The notes beneath the pieces are model-generated. The model ran no database searches and had not been told where the DNA came from. It saw only the letters and a list, made by a program, of their open reading frames with translations. DNA of 64,000 nucleotides from Opisthorchis felineus (taxonomy: Eukaryota > Platyhelminthes > Trematoda > Opisthorchiida > Opisthorchiidae), in NCBI GenBank assembly GCA_004794785.1, contig SJOL01006991.1, positions 25,814 to 89,813 of the forward strand, in the 5' to 3' direction. A program made the translations under genes and the position numbers. Shown piece by piece: positions 21,000 to 33,944 of this stretch. Numbering within the stretch: the stretch's first letter is position 1; each line of letters starts with the position of its first letter.

Positions 21000-23900
21000 A
21001 AACATCATTAAGCTTTTGATCTGAGAAGGTAGGGTTAACCCTTACTGGTGCTCTTACTGTCATTGGCGTCATTCTGTCTGTTGTGCGCAAAACCGACTCT
21101 CCGCCTGCTGTGGAACTGATCCCACCCGAATGACGCATAGTCCGAACATTCTATTCTTGGTTGTCACTGTGTGATTAACCTACAAATGTGAAATTTTTAG
21201 CGTTTTGGATCAACAAATCGGCCAAACTGTTAACACCTTGCAATATGTTTCGCGGCCATCCTGACTGACTGAATTGATGAACTTAATGTTTTAATGGTCC
21301 TGAGCGAAAAAGTTCCGCCTGTCTTACACAAGCATCTGGCCGTCTGTAAGTGAACTCAATGGCGGCGGTTGAGCGAAGGCAAGCTTTTATGATGAACGTA
21401 TGTCCCATTTTTAGTCTATTTTCCAGCGCCATTAGGCAAGCTGGTTCACCTTGATTTGCTTTGTGGGAACAATGCCAGCTATGTTAGATTGCCCAAACCT
21501 TATGCTGAAGCTTCCTGTGTGCTATTCAGTCCATTTGCTGGGACTCAACAGCGGTTCGCTGACTTGCACAGCATCTGCCTGTTACCACTGGAAATCCTCT
21601 GGTAAAGAGACCGTTAGGCAAAAATGGAATATGTTCCGTAAATTAGCTGAGAGCGTACCAGCCAGTGTATGTTCCTGACGGGCATGACGGGACACGTGCA
21701 CAATTTATCAATATTGTTAGTAAGAGGTAGTATCAATAGGCGTGACGTTTTGCCTATAGATAGGAAAAGCCATTTGATCAGGTTAAGGAAATTATCCCCA
21801 CAGATGCCGACAAAATTACCAGTTAGAGGCCAGAATAGTCAACATTTCGGAGCAGGTCTGTTTGCCACCATTTTCTAGAACTATTGCCTGATACCTGAAT
21901 CCCTTTTTCAAATAAGAATCAAGCATATTATAAATGGTAGGATGAACAGTATTTTAAAGCAGTTGGCTTTCCCGCAAGATTGAAGGTAAACACAACGCGG
22001 GAGAATAAAATTGTGTAGGTAAATACGTTAAAGACATCTACAGATGTTAAGAGTACATGGTGAGCTAACAGTATTTTTACACGCAACTGGAGCCCGTATT
22101 AGGGGCTCATCGAGTATCCACAAGCTTAGAGTGACTCTGAAACCAATTTTGGACCTGCAAAACTCTGTCACTCATAAGACTATCCTGGGTTGCCCCTAAA
22201 GCTTTACCTTTTCGTTGTTCAAAAGCTTTGTTTGATTTGTCGAAAGTTTAGTAATATACTAATACATACTTTTTCTGTTCCCGTTGACTGTTTGCTTAGC
22301 CTGAAAAAGTAGCAAATAACTTATAAGCTTTATTCTCCATTGTGTCATTTCGGGACAATTTTGTTTCATGTAAAGATATCCGTCTTGAATTGGAAGGAAA
22401 CACACACAGATGACTGATACCACAGAGAGTTGCTCACTGAATGAAGTGCTAGTTGATTGTCTACTAAAGAAACGTAATTTTCATTCTGACAACCGCTTCC
22501 ACTTACTTTTTAAATATCAAATGCGCTTACCCGAATTCGCTCGTGACCACAAAAAGAGCTTAGCCAGGGTCTGCTCTCGATATAAATTGGTTACTCAAAA
22601 GCCATATAGGATTTTACAGCACCAGTCGTCCGGTAAATTATCTAGAATGGCCAATGACTTCAGCGGCTTCTCTGCAGTCGCATTCAGATTAGGCTGTCAA
22701 AAATGGTTGCCCACAATCAGTTACCAAATAGGAGACGGAGTAGGCCAAACATGGATACCTGGCAGAAGTTGTTGCACCAAACGTTACTGGACGTGTGATT
22801 AACAGAAGGGCGTTTACTTCGTCGCTGCCAGTTCAGTGGTGGCAAATTTCAAGCAACATTAATGAACAAGGTAAGTCTATCTCAAACATATCAACCTGTC
22901 CCACTGCCCCTGATTACCCCAACTGGGGGGACTACGTTTCAGACTAGGTCGGGAAGTTCACAGGATCCTTCTATTTGACGCACTAGTCATCAGCTAAACT
23001 AATCAAGTACACATCAATGGAAATGCTCAAAGTCCTCCTCGTGGTCTGTGCAATATGAGCTCTACAGATTCCGTCAGGTTTATTCTGAATTCTGGCAGAA
23101 TTTTCGAAGTTTTACACTGTTTCAGAAGTGGTACTATTCACGTCTGAGGTGTGCCCCAATAAAGTTCCTACTGCAATGCCATTGATTTCAGTTTTAACTT
23201 TGCCTTTTACTCGACCTCAGCCAGCTGTCTACATGTGACTCAGTACCATCATCGGCGGTATTCATTTTTCAAGTAAACATAAAAAGACTACCATCGCCTT
23301 CCACCGTTACTTTCCACACCGAATTTTGATTGGTATTTGTGTACCTGCACCAGCTCTTCTGATGAAGGACCACATTTTTTGTGTACCTTTTATAATGAAG
23401 AAATACATTCTCAGCTAATGATGTTATTGGCTAACATCAAATTTGGCCGGCTTGCAAAGATGAAAGCTAGCTGGAGTCCACCTGTCGTGGTGGGCTAAAC
23501 TTATCTCGAGGAGGAATTGTAAAGGATGCTAGGTTGATTCGGCTGAAAGCGACTTACCTCGACCTGATGTTCAGATGCATTTATTTTAATGCTGCTCAAT
23601 GATATAGGTGCCCTATTCTTGATAGTCTTCTTTTGGGGGCCTAGGGCTTCTTTCTACCGAGTCCCTATCCTTTTCCTTCCTTTCCTTTCCACTCCTTATT
23701 AAGTATTTCTTCCCTCATGGCTGTCCGGCGATTAAGCATCAGTGTGTACTGCTGGTGTATTGCTGTCAATGATGACCTGATGACGATGGTACCGAGAGCC
23801 CCTATACCAAGGAAAGTTGAGCGCAATCTCCCGGGGATTGACAGGACGACAACGGTATAGTTTATAAACTCCAAGAAAAGTTACAAGGTTACCCAGTCTA

Positions 23901-26900
23901 GCAACTTGTATACGTTAGAAATGATCCCGAAAAATCCAGATCCTCATAGTATTTACGAAAGTCTTTTAGGCTTTTCAAACTTTGACGAATCGCAAGGTCC
24001 AAAATGAACAGAAAATGACCGTGAAAAGATCATAATGTCACCCTGATTTTCGACAGTAGCTTGATGGCGGATGGAGCCAAAACTATTATTTTTCACAAGC
24101 ATTTCGGTATAACTGCAGGTAAAGACAAACTTCGATAGAAATTGCAGAGGTGTGCATTTTTTATTGTATATCAGTGCTAAAGCAATGGCTCAAATTCGTA
24201 TACTTCTGACAGGCCATGTGATGGCCGACTACAACACAAAACTCATTGTAACCAGAATAAACACTGGTAATAATTCAAGCCTATTAAACAATAGCTAAGT
24301 AAATTGTCAGTGCGCTGTTCTAAGGACTACTCTACAGGATGTATACCATCAGGATTTCAGCTTAAAGGAATGTATACAATGTGATACGCATTAGGTTTTC
24401 GGAATTTAAGTCCTCCTGTTTATCACGAGCCTATTGGTGCATCAGTCCACTAATATTATTACCCAAAAGAAGGTCTCACAGTATAAAAGACCCTGACAAC
24501 GAGTTTGACGAACATATGACTGGTTTGGTAGAAGCCTCTCGTGGCTGAATCAATGAGGTCAATCTTGGTCACCAAAGCTGGATGAATTTCACCGATATTT
24601 GACTCAAAGACAAAATAAAACGACAGAAGCTACCGCGCTACCAAAATGAAGGGAACATTACCTATTAATTTTGGTCAAACATGAGACTACCGGAGCTGTG
24701 GATAGAGTTCATATCTTCTAGGGACTCGTTGCTGTGTACCAACAAACATCGGCCGGTGTGCTTTAGGGCACTGTCAAACGGGATTTGAAATTTTTTCACT
24801 ATAAGTGCACAGAGAAAGACCGTGACTGAATCAGGGAACGGCACTGAAAGTTGCTGGCTCTCCTAGGCTACAGGATTTCTGGTGCTTATTTGATATTTCG
24901 CTGCGTTGTTGGTGTATTCGTATTATTGCTAATGGTATAATTGTTTAGGGTTTTGTTTTTGTGGGCCATCATGGAACCCATTGGAAATACAAGAAGTGAG
25001 CTGCTACCAATGTGTCAATGACCAAGTAGTGGTGCACAGGACAAAGATTGAAAGGCATCTTCGACGAGAGAAGTTTAGCTCTTGCTTTTTAGGCTACCTG
25101 TAGTTGAACGTATGCGATTCTCAAAAGCGAAGTAGGTGTTTCTGGCTAATTACTAGCCAAACAGAGGTGAAATATGTTGGCATTTCTGTTATACCGTTGA
25201 CCGCTAGGACTTGCGCTTATGCTCGAAGGTTGCTGGCGCCGTGATAGTATTTCGTCAAGAAGGAAAACTGCTACAAATAGCTTTTGTCTTGCGTGGTTTG
25301 TTTGAAAACCACAAAATAAACTTGATCACGAAATATTGTAAATGTTGTTTAATATAAGCTGCCAGCTTAAGGCAAGCTTACACACACTTATTGAAGTACG
25401 CCATTTATCTAGCGATCACAACCTCATGTCCAACAAGGGCCACCACGCGTCTTGATCCTGGTCTACGTCAACCCACGTGGCTATCCAGGGCTTTGCGCTT
25501 TTTCTAGCCGCAAATAATAGAAGAATTTCATCACTACCACAGTCTAGGCAAGTCTACCAATGTCTAAACAGACGGTATGGTGGGTGAATAATATATTTTT
25601 AATTTTAAGTTAACTTTGTGCTACTCCCACACAAACTTAGTTTTGGCCAGTCAGAACTAAAATGATATTGGTTCTCATTTTACTCATATAATTTTTTCGT
25701 GATCAGTTTTAGGTTTACCTTCGATTGTACCCTCAATGAAATGTTCGTAAGCTAACGTTTGACGAATAGATGTTTGTTTGCCTTCGATAGTTTTTTGCAA
25801 TGTGAAAATGCACATCTCAATCCATCAAAATTGTTTCAAAACTAAATCGAGCGATTATGAGGAGGATTGCTTAACAAAGCAACCTCAGTTAAGCGTTACT
25901 ACACGGGACATGAGGTGTCACAACAAGGTAAAACAGACAACGACACATAAAATGCAGAAAACGACCTCCTTCTATAATCATTTTTCTTCGTGGTGAGTAA
26001 CCTAGTCAAGTTTATCAAAGTTTGCAGGCGCTTTGTGCATTATCGTCCAAAGTTCATGAGTTAACATAATGCGTGCTACGAGTGTGGTACGGTATTCCAC
26101 TTTTTTCGTTTTCTTCCCGTAGTTGGCTCTTCAGTAGTAGGCAGCTAATTTGTTTATCGGACTTAGCAATGTTGGTGCAAGCCTCTCGACATCGTTAGTG
26201 TACACGAGCAGTCAATAAGTGAAAATGCCACTTCTCTGAGATTAACCGACAGATATGATTCCTTACACCAAAACCGAGTGAGAAGATGCACTGATTTCGA
26301 CTGAGCATACCTTTCCTCAAAACTCACTGCTCAGCTCTTTTTTCAGCATTTTTGGTCGCTAGATTGCCTGGGAGACAACCACAAAGTGTTTTATTAGCAT
26401 TTCTTGTTGTAGGATGGAAACTGAAGTATATGAGAAAAGTTATTGTGTAGCAACACTTTGTTGTTAATTTGACAGCATTTTGGACAACTATTGAGCTTGG
26501 TGGCAAGGCTGCGGCAAAGATTGTATAAAACAAAAACTACAGCTCGGTAGTACTTAGAATATTTGTCCTAACAAACAATGGGGCATAATCTGATGTGTAC
26601 CGGACAAAAGGCTTATAAGACACCTTTCTGGACCTGCAGAGGCCATGAAATGTATAGAAATACAGCACTACCGTCCTCTTACCAGATACTAAAATTCGTT
26701 TGATAATTTTGACAAACTCACACTTTATAGGACTTTGTAAACCACTTGCTTCTTTATGGATCCATGTTTTCAATGTTTGTGGATTTCAAGACTTGCTCTT
26801 TCAACTTGCAATAACATTTCGCTTGAAATGTAGAACGGCTCCTGTTGAAAACGGATGGCCATAACAATGATTCAGTAGGCGCAGGGTGGTTGATAGAGAA

Positions 26901-28250
26901 TAGAATGTTTGTTTCACATTTCTATGTAAAGCAGTACATACGGTGAATCCTTATAATCTTTTTCAACTGTCTTCTCTTAAGCGACAAGTTCAAGATGACT
27001 ATGAAAGCTGTAAAAATGAGGAAAGAAGCATGGATTGATCACTTGGCATCAAGAAGTTTTATGGCTTATAGGTTATATTTCACGAGTCGGCGTTAAGAGA
27101 TAAAACATGTTGAACACGGATATTTTGAAAGTAGCTTAACAGTTATGCTCTTTCGCTAGGTACCACGATTAAATGAAAGGGTGGACTAATAAGGGTGAAG
27201 CAGTCTGTGTCGCATGAGGTCATTGCCTGGTTAAGAATTTGAGAGAAGCTGAGTAAGAACATAGGATAATCGCACCCAAGTTATGCAAATACAAAACAGT
27301 CATAAATTGGATAAAAGCGGTTCTTCCGTTCTGAAAGACTTTGGAGGCAGTCACTGAGTTGACCCTTGTGTCACACGTATCTGAAAAACGGTCAAATGCG
27401 GACTCTTGGGCTCTTATTGAAACGTGCTTTATGATCTTACTTCTCAGACATCATATGCAGCCAATGTATACGGATTCGCATCTCAGTTCGATTTAGTGGA
27501 ATGACTTGGTGACTAGAGCATTAGACAGAGTTGTCTGATCAGTGTTATAGGTGCAGTTATACGGCTTTCCACCGGAGATGCTATATAGTCTCTTTAAAAG
27601 TTTCTTTGGTACGGTTTCTTTTGCTTCCCACTCATGGCACTAATCCACGCTGTTGTTGCAGTTTGGTGAAGAATGTTAGCAGTAATTTCGCTCCATCCTG
27701 ATGTTCGGCTCTAATTCTTCGGGAAAGGGATACGGGATTTAGTTTCCCAGCGGGTCATGTTCACAGTGCAGTCTAGCCCTTTCGGGGCAATATTTCTACG
27801 ATATAGATGTTGCTCTGTCCACTAGGAGCGAAGAACGGCGCGGTGTGATAGTGACTCACCGTATGTCTGCTATCCGTTACCTTCGAAAATGCGATATCTT
27901 CAGTTTCCACCTTTAGGATTGGTAAAGTAACTGTGGGCATTACTGAGCAATTGGTCAGCATACGCTGCAAAGAATCCGCAACACAATGCCTGCATTTCAC
28001 GAATATGTGGGCTTTTCCTTATTTCTTAGCCAAAATACTCATATAAGTATTACCCAATACGCTTCAGAGTGTCCCATTTAACAAAACTTTGTCATGCTGT
28101 CTATTAGTAAATGAAAACCTTGTCTTTTTTACGAGGTGACATAAAAAGTCTGATGACCATCATCAGAACTGTTTGCTTTACATAATCTGATCATAAATAA
28201 CGTCATTATCTTCATAAACCAGGAAGTAAAAAAACAGTAATTCTCAAGGG
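21000..28250. other. Unassigned stretch of 7 kb
   Basis: AT-rich with no domain-bearing frame. The longest frame (22410-22802, 130 codons) resembles nothing I know and is within what chance gives in this composition. A pyrimidine tract of CCTTTCC type lies at about 23668-23698. No RNA gene was recognised. Confidence 0.3.
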
Positions 28251-28254
28251 TTGT

Positions 28255-28345
28255 GTAGTGAGGCTGATCAGTGCTGGAAAGTCGAGAAACGCTGTGTAAC
28301 TGTTTCTTCCTTATTGGGAATCATCAGCAGTGCGCAGCTCACGAA
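28255..28345 (-). repeat. Hammerhead-repeat family 2, copy 1
   Basis: Minus-strand repeat shared with 36.49-36.59 kb: the core region, then ..TTTCTCGACTTTCCAGC and ACTGATCAGC. It carries the better-preserved catalytic core of the two. Confidence 0.7.
28289..28333 (-). ncRNA. Hammerhead ribozyme, family 2 (core intact, stem III weakened)
   Basis: On the minus strand: stem I GCACTG (28333-28328) with CAGCGT (28294-28289), with four Watson-Crick pairs, a wobble and an A.C mismatch. Core CTGATGA (28327-28321) is directly followed by stem II TTCC/GGAA with a 6-nt loop. GAAAC is at 28306-28302. Stem III reads ACAGTTAC where the sister copy has the palindrome ACAGCTGT, so the A-U pair next to the cleavage site is lost. 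The catalytic core is otherwise canonical. Confidence 0.7.
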
Positions 28346-28349
28346 ACTT

Positions 28350-30660
28350 AAGGTGCCCTCCAATCGAAAGTATGGTTAACTCATGCTTAGAAAGGATATA
28401 GAGCCAATCACCATTCAGGCACGGGGTCCATATAACTTAACCATGTGATGTGACTGGCTTCTTGAGTAGAGACTTCTCACGTGAAAGTTTCACTTGTCTT
28501 GTGAATTTATTCTTCCTTTGAGCTACTGACCGATAGTTGGTGGTGGGGGGAATTTTGAACGATGGTTTATCCCGTAAGTAGTAGTAATTCACTAAGGAGT
28601 TATATCTTGGTTGAACATTTTTACATCTTCTCGTACCCAAATATACCTTCGTGAGTGAAAATAGCCAAGTCTCAATATGTTCAAAAGATATTATGGAGAT
28701 TTTTGGTGTGAAAACTGGGCTTTTGGGGAGTATCGAACGCAAAGGGTCAGTTGGCTTGTTTCTGCAAGTGTTCAATAATTCTTGGTTCCCTGAATCATTT
28801 GGCATCAAGCCTTTACGTGAATCCATATCCATCAACGTATGCGTCCTTTAGCATGTTACTAGTTCTGCGTACAGAGTTTCGTTTCATGTCAGACTGTATG
28901 TCATTCATCGAGAATTTTTTCCTGTCCGAAAGAAACTGGGCCATTTTTCTCTGTACTCGTTGCCAGGCAGTATAGATAGCTGAATATATATCTGCAGAAG
29001 TTTCAACTACCATAAACGTTCTTCAATGAGAATACGAGGTTGGCTGATAGGTTTCTGTTCGTACTGATGTGAAACCAAGTTGTTGTTGTTCACTGGATGA
29101 TAGCAGTGAGGACTGAAATCACTGACATAGATCTCCCAAACAAATTCATATGTTTACCTGAAGTGTGAGTTGTGGTGTTGCAAAACACTGACTCAACTAT
29201 GTGGGAATCGACTACATATTACACAGGCATGTAGCCAACTTGGATAAATCCTACCAATGGACAGGCCACTCTCATATTCGAAAGGTTTATTTAATCATCT
29301 AAATGTCTAAACTCCTGTTGTTATTTGATTTTTGCGTTTTTACTTTTTGGAAAAATGAGACATTATGGGGAGAAAATGATGAAGAATGTGCAGATGGGAA
29401 GACGCGGTTACTGAAAAATGCTTTGTAATTAGGAGACCTGGATATATTTTTTCACCTATCAAAACAACATAACTTTCTACATCTGAATATACCATCCATG
29501 CGAAGTGCAACTCGGGTCAGCGAGGAGTGAGCAAACCTGGTGCACATAAATTGAGCAGAATCACCGAAGGATGAGTGTAGCACAGAACCAACGACCACGC
29601 GTTTGTCGAACGAGCGCTCCGCCAGTCGATCTGCAGAAGACGCTACCCAACAAACTGCATTTCACATATGAGTTGCCAGGCATCTGCGAAAAATTTTGTC
29701 ACCGAATATTGCCAGTATAACTGGTGACCCCCTGGTGACTTTCACAATGACGGAGGCATGGTACTGTCCAGATTCCGATAAAGTCATGTGAAAAATGGTT
29801 TATTAGCACCTCCGTCTAGAAGGTATTTCAGTTCCTCGAGTAATCGTTTCCCTACGTAACCACGCCGTTACAGGAAGGCTAAAATGAGCTTAAGCGCATG
29901 TGGCGTGTATGGACGGAGGCACTAACTTATACTGATTAAGATCTTGAAGAGTTCCAATCTTTCCATATGACACAAAATCCCATGTTGGCCACAGTTAAAC
30001 ATAAGTGATTCATGAGGCGACTTGTGGTCAAACATAACGATATCGATCAGGCAGCTAGCACGTGGAATCATTGATTGGCTACACCTGTCTGAGTTGACTA
30101 AGAAGACATATTTCCTCCATGGAGTTCTCCAAAGTAGGTAAAGACACCTATCGCGACAATTTTATCATACCAATTTTGAATGAAACAAGACGGTGACACA
30201 ATCCTTCGCTGCCCCCAAAACCTTCCTCTTCTATTACATTCATGTTTTATTGTCTTGTCTGGAAAATTGTGCGTGGTTATCTACAGTCTATCAACCTTTT
30301 GCCAGGAAAAAGCAAATATGACATTGGGAAGTAGGTCCATAAAGACATAAATTAAAGAATATGTGAAGTCAGATTCGTGTGATCTTTCGCAAGAGTCGTA
30401 GTAATTTTTTGAGATATCTCGAACACTCCGCTCTTGTTATCTTCGCAGTTCCTTGACCACAGACCAAAACTGGAGGTACCACATAAAGCTAGTCATCGGT
30501 GGCTTAAGAACTTCCATGTTAGCCACCACCTCATTCAACAGTGTGGTTGCTATCACAGCATGCAGCAGATAATCACAACACTGGTCAGCCACAGACTATC
30601 CGAGGCCCCAAACAGCTAAGTTATTTAAGGTCTTAGTGTGACTCAGAATTCACAGAATAA
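28350..30660. other. Unassigned stretch
   Basis: The longest frame is 132 codons on the minus strand (28437-28835), with no domain recognised. No repeat partner was seen. Confidence 0.3.
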
Positions 30661-30672
30661 GTAGGGACGATT

Positions 30673-30750
30673 GGTCGGCGAGCTGAACTACCTCCTCGTG
30701 GTGCCGACTGGGGAGCCTGGACGCCAGTCTGGGTGAGCTAAGAGTTCAGC
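30673..30750 (+). ncRNA. HDV-like self-cleaving ribozyme at the R2 5' end
   Basis: P1: GGTCGGC (30673-30679) pairs with GCCGACT (30703-30709), starting with a G.U wobble as in HDV. P2: GCTGAA (30682-30687) pairs with TTCAGC (30745-30750). P3: ACTAC (30688-30692) with GTGGT (30698-30702), closing the loop CTCCTC. GGGG after P1 can form P1.1 with the loop C residues. A P4 hairpin has CTGG-ACG-CCAG at its tip. J4/2 contains CTAAG (30738-30742), with C30738 as the candidate catalytic cytosine. Cleavage is predicted between 30672 and 30673. In R2 elements such a ribozyme frees the 5' end of the element RNA from the host co-transcript. Confidence 0.75.
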
Positions 30751-33700
30751 AACTCCAGACAGGGCTAACCACCCTGTTTGGTTTCAATGTGCTCGTTACT
30801 TTCGACAATGTACAATACGAATCATCTGGCGCCTCCGCACCAGTTCCAACCACTACACAGGAGAGACTCGTGGGGCTCACGTGTGAGGAATGTGGCAAGT
30901 GCTGCAAATCGAAAGCTGGCTTGGTAGCCCACCATCGAGTTCACAACAATGAAAGTGTTGGTACGAACATGGTCGCCCAATTGGCCTGCGCTGATTGTTC
31001 CCGCCTTTTTCCGACGAAGATTGGCCTGAGTCAACATCGCCGGCACGTACACCCCACCCAGCATAATGCAGATAAGCTTGGCCGAGTGAAGTATTCCGGG
31101 GCCCGTTGGTCCCAACAAGAGTCACAATCGCTCTTGCGCCTGGCTAACAATTTATATCCGTCTTGTGGCACGCAAACCGCGCTGTTCGCGAGATTGGAGC
31201 AGTATTTTCCTGGTCGATCGGCTATCAGCATCAAAACCAGGTTACGGGTGCTTAACTGGCAAGCACAACAGGACGAATCATCATCTGGTGGCCCTGACCA
31301 AACTATCGGTCAAATAACGGCCTACTCGTCAGAAGCTGATGACTATAGCGTCTGGTTTAAACAAACCGTGGATTGCGCCGTGTCACTCTTGGAATCCCAT
31401 GCTGACAGTTCGCTTGCTAGTGTTGACCTCCTGGCATTTGCCCGAGGGTTGCAGTCTGGCATCATGACACCGGAGCAAGTCCTGTCGCTTCTGGACCTCC
31501 ACGCCTCCAGGACATTTCCACACATCTGGAAAACTGTATCCCGACGCCGTCGTTAGTTAGCCCATCGGATTCCGGTCAACCGAAAGCAGATCCGCCGAGC
31601 CAACTACGCCGCCATCCAGACCCTATACCACCAAAGACGGAAAGATGCAGCGTCTGCTGTGCTCGATGGGTCATGGAAGGATCTATACAAAGGTAACTGC
31701 GGCCTACCTCTGAACGCCGAGCAGTACTGGAAACAGGTGCTCTCAGCTCCAAAACACGTGGATAGCCGGCCAAGTCGCGTAGTAGTACCATCCGATTGGA
31801 GCTTGATCGAGCCAATTACAGGAGAGGAAGTCGGTCGTACGATCCGTTTAATGGGCAATTCGTCCCCAGGCCTGGACAAGCTCACGCCCAGGATGCTCCG
31901 CCGGTTCAATGCTAACGCGCTTGCTGGGTATTTCAACTTACTCTTATTATCTGGGGGTTGTCCCCCACATCTGTGTCGTGCCCGTATTACTCTAGTTCCG
32001 AAGGTCCCAAATCCGACTTCACCGGATCAACTGAGACCGATCTCCGTGTCATCCATTCTTGTCCGATGCTTTCATAAGGTGCTTGCTGATCGCTGGAGTC
32101 GTAGATTGCAACTGCCCTCACTCCAGTTTGCATTTCTACATCGAGACGGTTGTTTGGAAGCTACATCGCTGTTACATGCCCTGCTTCGTCACTCTTCAGC
32201 GACTGCTTCTAACCTCAGCTTGGCGTTTGTTGATATCTCGAAAGCGTTTGATTCGGTTTCGCATGACACAATCGTCAGATCTGCCAAGGCGTTTGGAGCA
32301 CCGTCACCTCTAGTTCGATACATCGCACAGTCCTATGAGAATGTTGTAGCAGTTTTCCCCAATTCCGAGGTCCACTGCCACAGAGGTGTGAGGCAAGGAG
32401 ATCCACTCTCCCCATTATTGTTCATCATGGCAATGGATGAGGTTCTTGGATTGTCGACGCCGCAACTGGGATATCAGTTCCATGACACCCTAGTAGATGG
32501 TTTTGCCTTCGCTGACGACTGGGTCGTGTGTGCAGAAAGTCAGGCTCGCCTTAAAGAGAAGCTTGAAGCTGCTGCGGTCGAGTTGGGAAGAGCTGGTATG
32601 AAGATAAACGCCCGAAAGACGAAAGCGATGGTGATTTGTGGGGACAGGAAACATCGGGCGACAGCAGTCTCAGTCGAACCATTTTGCTTCGCCGAGGAAC
32701 TCATCACTCCTCTGGGTCCGACAGACACCGTAACATATTTGGGCATTCCCTTTACATTCAAGGGGAAAGGGGTCTTCAACCACCGACAGCATCTGCTCAA
32801 ACTGCTCGATGAGGTGACGCGTGCCCCGTTGAAGCCGCATCAAAGAATGGAGATCACGAGGAACTACCTGATACTGAGGCTGACATATTCGCTCGTGCTC
32901 GGCCAAGTCCACCGAAACACGCTCAAAAGGTTGGACAACTACATCACGCAATCTATTCGTGGCTGGCTACGTCTACCGAAGGACACCCCGATCAGCTACA
33001 TCCACGCCGGTAAACAACATGGGGGACTTGGTATCCCAAGTCTGAGTGCAACAATCCCGATGCAGCGGAGAGCGCGTATGGAAAAGCTCTTTTCTACCCA
33101 GTGCCGAGTACTACGCAATGTAGTCAACGATTCCGCATTTGGCAAGATTGTTCGGGATCTCAGCCTTCCGATCCGAGTCCATGGTGCATGCGTAAACACC
33201 AAGGAAGAGCTGGTGGCTGCTTGGGGTGATAGTCTGCACAACAGCGTTGACGGTCGCGGTTTACGAGAGTTGGTCGCTTCGCCTCTTTCGAATCGATGTT
33301 TTGTATTTCCAGAACGAGTGTTTCCTCGGATATTTATCCGCGGTATCCAGCTCCGATGCAACCTGCTCAGGACGAGAGTTAGAAACGCTCGGCATGGTCA
33401 TGGTGGCCAGACGATCTTATGTCGTGGAAACTGTGGCCAACCGGAGAGTTTGGTGCATATTTTGCAGTCCTGCTGGATCACGCATGATGCCAGATGTGCT
33501 CGTCATAATCGGGTTGCAAGGGAACTCGCAAAGCGTCTCCGTCGCCTGGGATACACCGTCTTCGAGGAGTTGAGAGCACCTACTTCGACGTCCTTCATCA
33601 AGCCTGACCTAACCGCTGTTCGGGAGCGCCGAGCAACCGTGATAGACGTAAGCATAGTCTCGGATGGGCGCGGAGTGACTGTGTGGAATGAGAAGAAGCA

Positions 33701-33944
33701 GAAGTATGGTGCTGATGAATATTCCCTCGCCATAATCTCAGCCCTACGTGCAACTGGTTGTGATGTCTACTTTTTGGTCCACCAACCGATGATCATCTCT
33801 TATCGAGGGATCTGCTTTCCTCAATCCGCCAAGGCTGTTATTGGACTGGGCCTTCCTAAGGTCACAGTCAGTGACTTGTGTTTGCTTGCCATTGTGGGCT
33901 CCCTGCGTACTTACGACACTTTTATGCGTGGTACATGGCGTTGA
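30687..33944 (+). pseudogene. R2-type single ORF: ZF, Myb, RT, endonuclease; one in-frame TAG
   Basis: Encodes the R2 protein that nicks target DNA and primes reverse transcription there. The frame is open from 30687, just after a TGA; no ATG precedes the fingers, so the start is uncertain (a GTG at 30789 is arbitrary). Counting from 30789: C2H2 finger 1 (C32-H52), finger 2 (C67-H88), Myb-like helix region (about 105-157, WSQQES...RLRVLNW). A single TAG (31554-31556) interrupts after SRRRR; the same frame continues at once with LAHRIPVNRKQIRRANYAAI. RT motifs: FVDISKAFD, GVRQGDPLSPLLF, GFAFADDW. A CX3CX7HX4C knuckle (CRGNCGQPESLVHILQSC) is at about 33420-33473. The endonuclease has KPD, 12 residues, then D (VIDVSIVSD) and a downstream Lys (EKKQKY). 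The stop may be a mutation, a polymorphism or read through. Confidence 0.88.

Noticed and set aside
20368..21006. AAACATC on both sides of the hammerhead element as a target duplication
   Set aside because: The two copies (20368-20374 and 21000-21006) are separated from the inverted ends by 6 and 3 bases, so the fit is poor.
22060..22130. Hammerhead-like string on the minus strand (CGATGAGCCCC, TAATAC, GGGC)
   Set aside because: GAAA and stem III are absent and the flanks do not match family 1; best treated as chance unless a model search disagrees.
22410..22802. 130-codon plus-strand frame
   Set aside because: No domain, no neighbouring exon-like frames, no recognisable splice context.
23765..23810. 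CTGATGA followed by a GC-rich segment
   Set aside because: No GAAA and no stem II can be formed at the right place.
28437..28835. 132-codon minus-strand frame
   Set aside because: Faint gag-like feel, but no zinc knuckle, protease or partner LTR; chance length.
30600..30672. 28S rDNA target upstream of the R2-clade element (TTTAAGGTCT near 30627)
   Set aside because: Only a few bases resemble the R2 target; the surrounding sequence is not rDNA.
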